From the NCBI RefSeq assembly GCF_001709345.1, contig NZ_MDTQ01000001.1, forward strand, positions 3,020,182 to 3,084,181: a stretch of 64,000 bases of DNA. Reading direction: 5' to 3'. Origin of the DNA: Terasakiispira papahanaumokuakeensis. Lineage in GTDB: Bacteria; Pseudomonadota; Gammaproteobacteria; Pseudomonadales; Halomonadaceae. A program made the translations under genes and the position numbers. Positions 52,802-62,500 of this stretch are shown one piece after another. Every line of letters starts with the position of its first letter. The stretch's first letter is position 1. The notes beneath the pieces are model-generated. The model did not search any database. It was not told where the DNA came from and saw nothing but the letters and a program-made list of their open reading frames with translations.

Positions 52802-54562
52802 GTGAAATCTTTATACGGTGTGAAGTCTTTAATCAATATGCAACCCCAGATGGGCGCTCCTAAAGCGATCGCATTGGCGCTAACAGGCCTGGTATTGGCA
52901 GGCTGCAATGGACAAGAAAATACACGCCTAACCGACGCGCCAGAAAGTCTCTTGGGTGAAACGCTCAAAGGTGAGTTGACCACCCAGAGCCCGATCAACC
53001 TCACGTCAGGAAGCCGCTACGGTGCCCATTGGCTCTGTGGCAGTCAGGGCGTCGGGCGTTATACGCTAGAGGCTGCTTTTGGGAGCACGATTTCAGTGTT
53101 GTCAGAAGAGGGAAAATTAATTGATCGCACTCATGCCGATGCCGACAGTATTGGCCAGCAGGTGGTATTGGGTAGTCAAGGAAAGGCTTGCCAACTCTTA
53201 GTCATCACTGGGGATGAAGGCGCCTTTGGCCCCTACACTCTGAAAGGCGAGAAGCTTTCCCCCACTGACAGCACCACTTTGCCACTCAATGGCCAACTCA
53301 TGGCGCCGCTGGCTGATAAAAGCCAAACATATCAACTGAAAGTTGAGCGCCCCATGGAGCTAGATATTGCCATTGCCGATGGCAGTGGCCGCGCCTCAGT
53401 GATGCTTGAAGGCAATGGCACGGAGCTTCATGCTCAGCCTTGCGGCTCACATAGCCAACAGTTATCCGGTTACGTGATGCCTGGCGACTATACCCTGAGT
53501 ATCGAGCCCAAACAGAAGCCTCAGCATGTTCCCGAAGGGAACCCGTCACAATGCTCAGGCAATTTAGTCGGAGAAGGCCCCTTTATCGCACTCACCAGCC
53601 ACGCCACTCGCCTGCCGGATGGGATGCGTAATGGCGGCCCCATTCAAGATGGCGATCACATTACCGGCACCCTCGCGGCCGGCCAGCCCAATACTTATCT
53701 CATTCAGATAGAGCAACCGACCCGTATTGAAGTCGTGGCCACCTCCTCTGAGTTCGATACCCTGCTCCAGCTCAGTGGCCAAGGGGTGCAACAGCAAGAT
53801 GATGATGGTGCCGGCGGGACCAACTCCAAACTCAGCAGCTTTTTGGTCAAACCCGGTCGTTACGAGCTGACGATTGGTGCTTATGACGATAATACGGCGG
53901 CAGGTCGCTACACCCTGGATGCCCAATTCAGTGCCATCGATACCGATTTCCGCAATGAAGGCGACGTTGACCTAGGCAGCAATGTCATGGGGATGCGAGA
54001 AACTTTCGGCACCAACCAGTACACATTACATCTTGAGCAGACCTCAGAAGTCAATATCAACCTGACCTCTGACAACTTCGACACCATTTTAAAACTCAGC
54101 GGTAACGGCCAGGATCAAGTCAACGACGATGTTGACGGTGGTACCAACTCACGTATTCAGACGTTACTGCCCGCAGGTGATTACACCCTGAATATCGACA
54201 GTTATGAGGGGACAGGACCTTACCAGCTCAGCGTTGAAGGCCACCCTTTCGACGGCCAACTCCGCCCGAATGGCGCCGAAGCCCGCAGCGGTGACAGCTT
54301 TTATGGTGAGGTTCAAGCCTCCCAGGCGTTGACCTATACCGTCGTGATCACCCAAGCCGGACAGTACCAGATTGATGCCGTATCAACCGCCTTTGACACC
54401 ATGCTGACGCTGCAAGGCGCTAACACAGACCTTGAAGATGATGATGGTGGCAACGACACCAACGCCCGTATCAATGCCACACTGCAGCCCGGTCGCTATC
54501 AGCTGAAAGTGACCGGTTACGAAGCCGGTGCTGGCATGGTGAAAATAACCATAGACGGCTGA
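52802..54562 (+). CDS. Large lipoprotein with repeated PPC-like beta domains
   Basis: The 586-residue protein has a lipobox LAGC (Cys35). The C-terminal part holds three clear repeats of a pre-peptidase C-terminal (PPC)-like beta domain, each with FDTxLxL, a DDDGGxxTNS acidic turn and LxPGxYxLxI; they lie at about 300-385, 400-485 and 490-585, and one or two diverged copies precede them. Acidic turns suggest calcium binding. No protease or other enzyme domain is fused, so this is a stand-alone outer-membrane or periplasmic protein of unknown role inside the lactate locus. GTG at 52802 is used because GGAGA precedes it; ATG at 52838 is an alternative. A smaller relative is at 18.1 kb. Confidence 0.78.
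   Translation: MKSLYGVKSLINMQPQMGAPKAIALALTGLVLAGCNGQENTRLTDAPESLLGETLKGELTTQSPINLTSGSRYGAHWLCGSQGVGRYTLEAAFGSTISVLSEEGKLIDRTHADADSIGQQVVLGSQGKACQLLVITGDEGAFGPYTLKGEKLSPTDSTTLPLNGQLMAPLADKSQTYQLKVERPMELDIAIADGSGRASVMLEGNGTELHAQPCGSHSQQLSGYVMPGDYTLSIEPKQKPQHVPEGNPSQCSGNLVGEGPFIALTSHATRLPDGMRNGGPIQDGDHITGTLAAGQPNTYLIQIEQPTRIEVVATSSEFDTLLQLSGQGVQQQDDDGAGGTNSKLSSFLVKPGRYELTIGAYDDNTAAGRYTLDAQFSAIDTDFRNEGDVDLGSNVMGMRETFGTNQYTLHLEQTSEVNINLTSDNFDTILKLSGNGQDQVNDDVDGGTNSRIQTLLPAGDYTLNIDSYEGTGPYQLSVEGHPFDGQLRPNGAEARSGDSFYGEVQASQALTYTVVITQAGQYQIDAVSTAFDTMLTLQGANTDLEDDDGGNDTNARINATLQPGRYQLKVTGYEAGAGMVKITIDG
52803..52838 (+). repeat. In-frame 18-bp duplication at the lipoprotein start
   Basis: TGAAATCTTTATACGG and TGAAGTCTTTAATCAA lie 18 bases apart and encode VKSLYG-VKSLIN at the very start of the lipoprotein signal peptide. 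Confidence 0.6.
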
Positions 54563-54594
54563 GCCATCAAGTCACGCTCAGCCTCACAAACTAT

Positions 54595-54620
54595 CGCCTG
54601 CCCCGAGAATGGGGCAGGTG
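54595..54620 (+). terminator. Hairpin between lipoprotein and D-lactate dehydrogenase genes
   Basis: CGCCTGCCCC and GGGGCAGGTG pair at nine of ten positions plus a G-T pair, with the loop GAGAAT, followed by TTTCC. It is a likely terminator that ends only 13-25 bases before the next start codon. Confidence 0.65.
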
Positions 54621-54632
54621 TTTCCGTGATGA

Positions 54633-57590
54633 GTGAACCGTGACATGAACAGAGCAAGCCAGCACCAAACCGTAGACGATCCACAAGTCGACACCCCCCA
54701 AAAAGACATACAGCAGACAGCCAATACCTTGGCTTATGGTGATCTGATTCAGCACCTTCGACAGCGCTTTCCAGAAGAACGCTTGATTCATGATCCATTA
54801 CGCACACTGGCTTACGGCACCGATGCCAGCTTTTATCGATTGATTCCTCAACTGGTCGCCCGGGTCGAGCAAGAGTCAGAGGTGCAATATCTCTTAAAAG
54901 CCTGCGCTGAGCGCGGTCTACCCATCACCTTTCGTGCCGCGGGCACATCACTGTCAGGACAAGCCGTCACCGACTCAGTGCTCATGCAACTGGGGAACGG
55001 TTGGAATACCCATGAGATTCTACGCCATGGCGATGCCATTCGATTAGGCCCAGGGGTCATCGGTGCCCAAGCTAACGCTTGGCTCAAACCGCTAGATCGT
55101 AAAATCGGCCCCGATCCGGCCTCCATTAACAGCTGCATGATCGGCGGTATTGCCGCCAACAATGCCTCAGGCATGTGTTGCGGCACAGCACAAAATAGCT
55201 ACCGTACCGTTGAAGCCATGCGCATTATTTTGGCAGATGGCACCCTATTGGATACCGCCGACTCGGACTCACGAGCAGCGTTTATGCAAAGCCATGGTGA
55301 CTTACTGGAGCGCTTACGTCTGCTCGGTGAAACCACCCAAGCCAACACGCCACTGGCTGATAAGATTCGGCACAAGTACCGACTCAAAAATACGACCGGT
55401 TATGCCCTGAACGCTCTGGTCGATTTCACTGACCCGTTTGATATTTTGATGCACCTGCTGATTGGCTCAGAAGGCACGCTGGGATTTATCAGCCAAATCA
55501 CTTACAGCACCGTGCCAGAACACCGTTACAAGGCAGCCGCCTTGATGTACTTCCCCGATATCGCCACGGCCTGCCGCGCCACTGTTGCCATGAAGTCTTC
55601 ACCCGTTTCAGCCGTTGAGCTGCTAGACCGTGCCGCTTTGCGTGCGGTTGAAGATATGCCGGGCATGCCCGAGGATCTGAAGACCCTGCCCGAACAGGCC
55701 ACCGCTCTATTAGTGGATGTGCGTGGTGCGGATGCTCAAGCGCTACACACCCATATTGAGACCGTACAGCAAGCGCTGGGCGATACGCCGACCTTGAGCC
55801 CGGTCACCTTCACCACCGATCAAAGCACTTACGAACTTTACTGGAAAATTCGCAAGGGGACGTTTCCGGCCGTCGGTGCCGAGAGAGTGATCGGTACGAC
55901 CGTGATTATCGAGGATGTGGCCTTCCCACTCGCCTCGCTCGCTGAAGGCGTGACTGAACTTCGCGCCATCTTTGATCGATACGGCTATGATGAAGCCATC
56001 CTGTTTGGGCACGCCTTAGAAGGCAACTTACATTTTGTCTTCACCCAGGGCTTTGATGATCCCAAAGAAGTCGCGCGCTATGAAGCCTTGATGGACGATG
56101 TCGCGGAGCTGGTGGCGGTACGCTATGGTGGCTCACTCAAAGCCGAGCACGGCACCGGACGCAATATGGCGCCTTATGTTGAGCTCGAGTGGGGCGCTGA
56201 AGGCTACGCGCTGATGAAAACGATCAAACATATTTTTGATCCAACTAACCTACTCAACCCCGATGTCATCCTTTCGGACAACCCCAAGCTCCATATTCAA
56301 AACCTGAAGCCCTTACCGCCGGCTCATGATTTGGTTGACCGCTGTATTGAATGCGGTTTTTGTGAAGCCGTCTGCCCCTCCCGTCGCCTCACACTAACGC
56401 CGCGCCAACGGATTGTGTTATGGCGCGAGCTGTCTCGATTAGAAAGCCAAGGCCAAGATCCTGAACGTCAACAGCAGTTACGAGAGGCCTATCAATACCA
56501 GGGTATTGAGACCTGTGCCGCCGATGGACTCTGCTCTACACGTTGCCCGGTCGGCATTAATACGGGGGATTTAGTTCGCGAAATCCGCCATCAGCAAAAC
56601 CAGTCACTGACAAGTAAGGGGCAGTGGCTGGCGGATCACTTTGCCGGGATCACGCAAATCGCGCGCGTTGGCCTCAAAGCCGCCCGACTAGGACATGGCT
56701 TACTGGGCACTGCGGGGATGAAAATCGCTGTCAATGTGGTGAATAAACTCAGTCACAACGCAGTCGGGCACTGGAGCCCAGCGATGCCGACTGCAGCAAC
56801 CCCGATCACGTCATTACAACGCAAACTCCCCCAGGTCACAGACCCTACAGCACCAGCGGTTGTTTACTTGCCCTCTTGCGCCGCACGCGTCATGGGGGCC
56901 GCCAAAGATGATCCCGATCGCCGTTCACTCGAAGAAGTGATCTTCACACTGCTGCACCGCGCAGGCTATCGCGTGATTGTGCCCGAAGCGATCGATAATC
57001 TCTGCTGTGGTATGGCTTTCCAATCTAAGGGGTTATTCGATACGGCGAATCAAAAACGCAGCGACTTAATCCAGGCACTTTATCAGGCCAGCGAACAGGG
57101 CCGTTGGCCGATTATTTGTGATACCAGCCCCTGCGCCATGCGCTTAAAAGAAACGCCCATTCAAGAGCGCGAAGACAGCACAACCGCCACCGCATTGGCA
57201 GCGCTCACCTTGATGGAGCCGGTTCAGTTTGTGCACGATTATTTACTGGACCACCTGACACTGACGCCCAAACAGGAACGCATTGCACTTCACATCACCT
57301 GCTCAACCACCCGTATGGGGCTGGCCGATCGCATGCTCAACCTGGCCCAGCGCTGCGCTCAAGACGTGGTGGTGCCTGAATCCATCACCTGCTGTGGTTT
57401 TGCCGGTGACAAAGGATTCAAAGTACCTGAATTAAATGCGTCATCATTACAAGACCTGAAGCGGGAAGTGTCAGGATGCCAACGTGGCTTTTCCAACAGC
57501 CGCACCTGTGAAATCGGGCTGACTGAACATGGCGGTATTCCCTATCAATCCATTCTCTATCTGGTTGATGAGGTCAGTCGTCCGACCTGA
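54633..57590 (+). CDS. FAD/Fe-S D-lactate dehydrogenase (Dld-II/YdiJ type, GlcD-GlcF-like fusion)
   Basis: This 985-residue fusion joins an FAD-binding oxidase half (residues about 60-520; FRAAGTSLSGQAV, GGIAANNASGMCCGT) to an iron-sulfur half with CIECGFCEAVCP and CSTRCP ferredoxin motifs and two CCG-type segments (DNLCCGMAFQSKG and ITCCGFAGDKGFKVPE). Proteins of this build oxidise D-lactate or D-2-hydroxyglutarate and pass electrons to quinone or another carrier. Placement beside LldR, LutABC and LctP favours D-lactate, as in Shewanella Dld-II. A GTG at 54633 and an ATG at 54645 are both possible starts; the N-terminal 35 residues are not conserved. Confidence 0.9.
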   Translation: MNRDMNRASQHQTVDDPQVDTPQKDIQQTANTLAYGDLIQHLRQRFPEERLIHDPLRTLAYGTDASFYRLIPQLVARVEQESEVQYLLKACAERGLPITFRAAGTSLSGQAVTDSVLMQLGNGWNTHEILRHGDAIRLGPGVIGAQANAWLKPLDRKIGPDPASINSCMIGGIAANNASGMCCGTAQNSYRTVEAMRIILADGTLLDTADSDSRAAFMQSHGDLLERLRLLGETTQANTPLADKIRHKYRLKNTTGYALNALVDFTDPFDILMHLLIGSEGTLGFISQITYSTVPEHRYKAAALMYFPDIATACRATVAMKSSPVSAVELLDRAALRAVEDMPGMPEDLKTLPEQATALLVDVRGADAQALHTHIETVQQALGDTPTLSPVTFTTDQSTYELYWKIRKGTFPAVGAERVIGTTVIIEDVAFPLASLAEGVTELRAIFDRYGYDEAILFGHALEGNLHFVFTQGFDDPKEVARYEALMDDVAELVAVRYGGSLKAEHGTGRNMAPYVELEWGAEGYALMKTIKHIFDPTNLLNPDVILSDNPKLHIQNLKPLPPAHDLVDRCIECGFCEAVCPSRRLTLTPRQRIVLWRELSRLESQGQDPERQQQLREAYQYQGIETCAADGLCSTRCPVGINTGDLVREIRHQQNQSLTSKGQWLADHFAGITQIARVGLKAARLGHGLLGTAGMKIAVNVVNKLSHNAVGHWSPAMPTAATPITSLQRKLPQVTDPTAPAVVYLPSCAARVMGAAKDDPDRRSLEEVIFTLLHRAGYRVIVPEAIDNLCCGMAFQSKGLFDTANQKRSDLIQALYQASEQGRWPIICDTSPCAMRLKETPIQEREDSTTATALAALTLMEPVQFVHDYLLDHLTLTPKQERIALHITCSTTRMGLADRMLNLAQRCAQDVVVPESITCCGFAGDKGFKVPELNASSLQDLKREVSGCQRGFSNSRTCEIGLTEHGGIPYQSILYLVDEVSRPT

Positions 57591-57611
57591 TGAGCCCGCA
57601 TGCTTTAACGA

Positions 57612-57634
57612 TTGCCCCGTCTTACACGGGGCAA
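57612..57634 (+). terminator. Terminator hairpin after D-lactate dehydrogenase
   Basis: TTGCCCCGT-CTTAC-ACGGGGCAA is a perfect 9-bp stem with a 5-base loop, 21 bp after the stop. The tail is not U-rich. Confidence 0.65.
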
Positions 57635-57674
57635 GTTCACCCACGCCAAGAACGTCTAGGAGGGCACTGTATCA

Positions 57675-57728
57675 CTCAAGCCACAAGCACACCTCAAGCC
57701 ACGAACATACTTCAAGCCACGAGCACAG
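57675..57728. repeat. 18-bp tandem array, 3 units, reaching into the DUF523 gene end
   Basis: CTCAAGCCACAAGCACAC, CTCAAGCCACGAACATAC and TTCAAGCCACGAGCACAG are consecutive. The last unit contains the minus-strand stop codon and final codons of the next gene. Confidence 0.8.
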
Positions 57729-58194
57729 ATAAGAGATAATCGATCTGCTGCGGATTAAACACCTGTATCCCCGCTTGTGATAATAACGCCGTGGTCACGC
57801 CTTGGCCCGAGCGCGTCTGCCCTTGAAAAGTGCCATCGTAAATCCGTTGACTGCCACAAGAAGGGCTGGCCTCAGTCAGCACCGCATAGCGAATCCCCAT
57901 GGCCTGACATTGCGCCAAGGCTTGCTGAGCACCCGCCACAAAAGCTTCAGTCACATCGACTTGATCATCACCGACGATCCTGGCTTTCCCGATCAGCACA
58001 TCGTCACCCAATCCACCTTGAATCTCGGCGGCGGGTCTCGGTGTGGGTAACCCCGCCGCCACTTCAGGACAAAACGGTACGAGCTCATGCTCTGCCTGCA
58101 AACGGGCTAGCGCGAGCGCCGCACCAGATTTACTGCGCCCGTCATAACGCACCGGCTGCCCCATCAAACAAGCACTGACCATCACACGGGCCAT
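57712..58194 (-). CDS. DUF523 family protein
   Basis: The 160-residue cytoplasmic protein matches DUF523 (YbbK-like): VSACLMGQPVRYDGRSK at the start, FCPEVAAGLPTPRPAAEI, and EASPSCGSQRIYDGTFQG. Conserved cysteines (Cys9, Cys42, the one in SPSCG) suggest metal or cluster binding. The function of the family is unknown. AGGGAG precedes the ATG. The last codons lie in the 18-bp tandem array, so the C-terminus may have been altered by it. Confidence 0.88.
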   Translation of the reverse strand: MARVMVSACLMGQPVRYDGRSKSGAALALARLQAEHELVPFCPEVAAGLPTPRPAAEIQGGLGDDVLIGKARIVGDDQVDVTEAFVAGAQQALAQCQAMGIRYAVLTEASPSCGSQRIYDGTFQGQTRSGQGVTTALLSQAGIQVFNPQQIDYLLSVLVA

Positions 58195-58241
58195 TCAATT
58201 CACTCCCTGCTGATTCAACTCATAACGACAATGCCTATTGA

Positions 58242-58628
58242 TCAAGCATCAGACTGCTTGGCCTGACATTGTTGGTGCGCATCCCAATCTAACGGGATCG
58301 ATACCGGCAGCAATACCGTATCGAAGACAAAACTGAGCGGTAAATCCAAGAAGAGCAAAGCGCTCAGACGCCAATCTCCATCGTCATCGAATAGACTGTC
58401 CGTGAGCATAATTGAATCCATCTGCGTACCGCCGTAGCTATAGCTGATATCTTGGCAAGGGGAAGGGTGGTCATCAAAGGCATAACGCATCGTCGTCGCA
58501 CAGCCCGGCAACCCCAATACCATAACGGCCATAGCGATCAATCGCGTCAATAATATACAGGCTGGGCGCACAACAACGACTCCCAGAACCCCTGACCGAA
58601 GGATCAGGGGTTTAATAGATTCAAGCAT
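58242..58628 (-). CDS. YceK/YidQ-like small lipoprotein
   Basis: The mature part carries the YceK/YidQ hallmark LFLDLPLSFVFDTVLLPVSIPLDW at its C-terminal half and a conserved tyrosine/proline region before it. The lipobox is LPGC, followed by ATTMRY. The start is uncertain: ATG at 58628 gives a 128-residue protein with an overlong leader that runs through a perfect hairpin, while ATG at 58532 or TTG at 58550 give normal short signal peptides. I judge a shorter form likely. Its role is unknown. Confidence 0.7.
   Translation of the reverse strand: MLESIKPLILRSGVLGVVVVRPACILLTRLIAMAVMVLGLPGCATTMRYAFDDHPSPCQDISYSYGGTQMDSIMLTDSLFDDDGDWRLSALLFLDLPLSFVFDTVLLPVSIPLDWDAHQQCQAKQSDA
58587..58612. terminator. 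Hairpin between outer-membrane protein and YceK-like genes
   Basis: AACCCCTGA-CCGAAGGA-TCAGGGGTT is a perfect 9-bp stem with an 8-base loop, 72 bp after the end of the upstream minus-strand gene. It probably ends that gene's transcript, arguing against translation starting at 58628. Confidence 0.6.
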
Positions 58629-58683
58629 TGTCAATTATGCGATCGGCAAGAGTTAGAGACAGGGCCTCTCCTCAATACAAACC

Positions 58684-59358
58684 TTAGAACTGATAACTGA
58701 CACCGGCAGTGAATAAGTCCAGGTCATATTCATCCAACACATCGGCCTTAGCCCCAAAAATACGGCGATAACGAAGACCGGCCTGCCAATGATCATTCAG
58801 TTGATAACGGACTCCGACACCAAGCAATGGCGCCCAGTCGTTACGGTCATCGTGAGCGCGCTGATATTGCGTACGCACAACGTCACCAGCTTCATCAAAC
58901 GTCTGGCCCCAGGCTCTCCCTGTACCCTTTTGCTTTAACCAGGCAAATCCTGCCAGCCCTTCCAAAGATAACGATGACGTGACGGGCAGACGCCCAATAC
59001 CCGAAAAATTCAAACCGCTCACATCCAGCGTTTCCTTAACGTGACGCTGACGGTTAAACCCTGTGCTGGTGGTATCAGAAGTATCTGACTGGGCCGAGAA
59101 CTCCCCCAAATCCAGATAAGAAACCTCAACCGCCCAATGCGAAGTGAACGCATAGCCCACGCCTAAACCCAACGCCGTGTCCTGATCATCATCCGACAAG
59201 GCCGCTTGGCCTCCAGCCGCCTCGATGGAACGATTAAACTCATTAAAACTATTCAGATCAAAATCACCCGATGCCTGTCCACCCTCGACAAAGACATAAG
59301 GGCCCGCTTGCGCGGTAGCCGCCATTAAAAGTGCGACACCTGCTATTGCATATTTCAT
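58684..59358 (-). CDS. OmpA-like/OmpW-like eight-strand beta-barrel outer-membrane protein
   Basis: The 224-residue protein has a signal peptide ending ATAQA (residues 1-18) and alternating hydrophobic strands typical of an eight-strand barrel, for example LGVGYAFTSHWAVEVSYLDLGEF, WAPLLGVGVRYQLND and HWQAGLRYRRIFG; it ends in Phe (AGVSYQF), the C-terminal barrel signal. There is no OmpA peptidoglycan domain. ATG at 59358 starts the signal peptide; an upstream in-frame start at 59400 does not. The function is unknown. Confidence 0.85.
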   Translation of the reverse strand: MKYAIAGVALLMAATAQAGPYVFVEGGQASGDFDLNSFNEFNRSIEAAGGQAALSDDDQDTALGLGVGYAFTSHWAVEVSYLDLGEFSAQSDTSDTTSTGFNRQRHVKETLDVSGLNFSGIGRLPVTSSLSLEGLAGFAWLKQKGTGRAWGQTFDEAGDVVRTQYQRAHDDRNDWAPLLGVGVRYQLNDHWQAGLRYRRIFGAKADVLDEYDLDLFTAGVSYQF

Positions 59359-59474
59359 AAGATTAATCCATACCAACTTATTGGATAGGCCAGGGCACAA
59401 GGCCCTGACCCCGTCATCAATGACATCAAGTGATCAGAGCATGACACCATACCATCACTTAAGCCTGACCAGTC

Positions 59475-59497
59475 GGGCCATCTTCACACGATGGCCC
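59475..59497 (-). terminator. Terminator hairpin after the DUF4347 gene
   Basis: GGGCCATC-TTCACAC-GATGGCCC is a perfect 8-bp stem with a 7-base loop, 26 bp past the end of the minus-strand gene. No U tract is present. Confidence 0.55.
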
Positions 59498-59522
59498 ATC
59501 GATGTGATCTCGATTAACTCAA

Positions 59523-62500
59523 TCAACCCCACCAGTTAAAATAATCACCAAGGTGCAAATCATCACTAAAGGGATCCGGTGCCTGAGCCATTAAGCCGGG
59601 CGCCCCTGGGTCAAAAATCATCCCGTTGGCCGCACCATCATCATCAAACTGGCCACCATCTTCAATCGTAAACGTCAGCACTGTGCGATCATTCTCAGTA
59701 CGCAGGCTACCGCCGAACTCATCACTGGCCAGATTGACCCAGCGATCATTGGCATCCTGTTTCCAGTAACCATTCACTTCAATATCGGATGACATCACCA
59801 ACGTAAAGGTGGTGCTATCGCCAGCATTGGCAAGCTGAGCACTGAATTGCAACATCCCCAATGGCATCGATAGCGCCTGCGGGTGGCTTTCCGCTTCATC
59901 CAACTGTTCAATGCCCAGTAGCGACTCATCATTGCCTGTGGCCAACGTTAAAAACATCTCGGTGGCATTCCCCGGGTTCGACACTGCCGACGATGTATTC
60001 AAGACCACAAACGAGGCCACATCCGCCTGTTCAGAGTCTGCAATGCCATCGCCATTACCATCGCCCTGGCCATTACCACCGAAAGAAGGCACCTGGTCTT
60101 CAATATCAGAATCAATGCCGTCATCATCAACATCCGGCTCGGGCTCGGGTTCCGGCTCGGGTTCAGGTTCCGGCTCGGGTTCAGGGGTCGGATCGGGATC
60201 AGGGGTCGGATCGGGATCAGGCGTCGGATCAGGATCAGGGTCAGGGTCAGGGGTCGGGTCAGGATCAGGGGTCGGGTCAGGATCAGGCGTCGTATCAATC
60301 AGCACACCGGTTGTGGCACCAATATTATTCAACGTCAGTGCGGCAGCATTACCATGACTATCTTCCAAGGTACCGCCATTCAGATCTAGGCTGCCACCCA
60401 CAACAATACCATCAGCATCCTCATCGTCAGCCACAATAGTATATTCAAAGGTCAAAGCTGTTGACCCTGCCCCCGAGACATAATCGGCATAGACTGTATG
60501 GCCCCCATCCAGCGTGAGTGCGAGTCGCGGCGTGCCACCAATCGTTGAAACCGACACCTCGTCATCAAAATTAACAGTGAAGGATAAAGCGTCGCCCGCA
60601 CCATAAGTCTGACCAGTCGGGACTGACACACTACCCACACTTGGGCCCTGGGTATCAATGACGATCGCTTTTTGACCACCTAAAGCATTTGCGCTCCCAG
60701 GTGATGGCAAGGTTAATAACGCATCGACATTACTCGAGTTTCGAATCGTCCCACCATTTAAGACAAGTGAACTTGTTGAGACATAATCAAGATCCGCACT
60801 GGTATCGCCGGCCTGCACGGTGTAGGTAAACCCCAGCGTACTGGTACCACTCCCTGACGTGTAAGTCGCCACCCGATCCGTAGCGCCGGTCTCAAGAGTG
60901 AGCTGGGGAACGCCTCCGGTGGTGTTCAATACAATACTTTCGTTGAATGTCACCATAATCGTAAGCGTATCGCCTACTGAATAAACCCCGTTCGCTTGCA
61001 CAGCTGACACATGGGTGACAGTCGATGGTGAGGCTGTCGAGGACGTTAGGCTTGAGCTCATCGCAGCGCTCAATCCACCAGACGTGGCAAGTAATGCAAT
61101 CGTGTCAGATGCCCCCCCATTCGTATATTGAAGGGATAAGTTGGTAAAGGTCCCACGACCCAAAGCAGGCGTCAAAGTGACCGTCGTACCACTGCCATCA
61201 CTATCCCCAGTGGCAGTTAATCCGTTCACGGTACCATCGAGCGTACTATCATTGGGATCAGTGACCGACAAACTGATATTGGTAGCGTAGTCTGTATCGA
61301 CCAATCCATTAACATCGACAGCCTGAACGACCGGGTCAGCGGTGAAATCCGTCGTATCGCCGCTGATTACATGGGAAGGAGAAGGCTGGGTAGAGAAAGC
61401 GAGTTGAGTCGCGACAACATCGGGATCAATCGCGCTTGAGGTGACACTGGTCAGTCCTGATGCAGAAGCCGTAAGCGCGAAGTTCGCATCACCATCTGAA
61501 GCAGCACGATACCCAATGCCCGTAAACGTCGCGACACCATTCACAGCGGTCACCGTGGAGGTACCAGAGAGACTCCCATTACCATTTTCAGTCAGCGTGA
61601 CAGTGCCATTAAAATCAGTGTCTAGATTGCCTCGCGCATCCATAACCTGCACGACAGGCTGTGTTACAAAAGTCGACCCACTGACAATCGTACTACTCGG
61701 CTCCTGGGTCAACACCAAATGAGTCCCGGTAATACCAAGAGCTGCGCCCGCACCATTACTCACATCGGCTTGCGATGCCGTCATGGTTGAGCTGCCTGAG
61801 CCCATGATAAAAGCATCGGCGTTCGTCGACAGGACGATAGTGTGACCCTCAGTCATATCCGCGGTCGACGTATCATCACTGTAATAACCGCTGATGGTAT
61901 AAGTTTCATTGCTACCGTCAGCCACTGCAATAGACAATCCGGAAAAGGTGATCGTATCGTCGGCAGCGTTATATGTGCCTGTGATATTCGATGCATCAGC
62001 ACCATTTAACAGAAAAGAGAGATTCCCCCGCTCGGCATCGGTAGTGGTACCCGAAACATCAACGGTAATACTCTGCACAGTGGTCGCAGCACCATCACTT
62101 TGGCCACCATCATGAATAGTGAAATCCAACAAACTCACCGCACTGGCTGAATCAACGGCGGTGCTAGACAATATTGAAGGCTCTGACAGAGGGCCGCTAG
62201 TGACGGTGGAGGTTGAGTCAAAAGCCGGGCTAGGCGCTTTCAAGTCCAGCATATCCATGGACACAAGGTCCAAATTTACGGTACTGGCACCGGTTGTCTG
62301 AGTGATAGTTAATGTAAATGCAGAAATATCGTCAAAAACCGTGGGATTAACATTGAAAATTTTCGTCCCTGCTGCTGAATAATTTTCAGTTTGTGAGACA
62401 GGAAGCCCTCCAGAGGTGGCCGAAAGCTCAATGGTATAATCACCGCCATAAGAATCAAACTTCAGACCATCTAGATCAAAAGTACCTAAATCAATATCAT

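Noticed and set aside
57529..57732. Plus-strand frame ending in SSHEHT repeats
   Set aside because: It starts inside the D-lactate dehydrogenase gene and its repeats are only the 18-bp tandem array read in one frame.
59861..60439. Plus-strand frames with Gly-Ser or Gln-Gly-Ser runs opposite the DUF4347 gene
   Set aside because: They are the complement of the Asp/Glu-Pro repeat; the minus-strand frame is long, has domains and a ribosome site.
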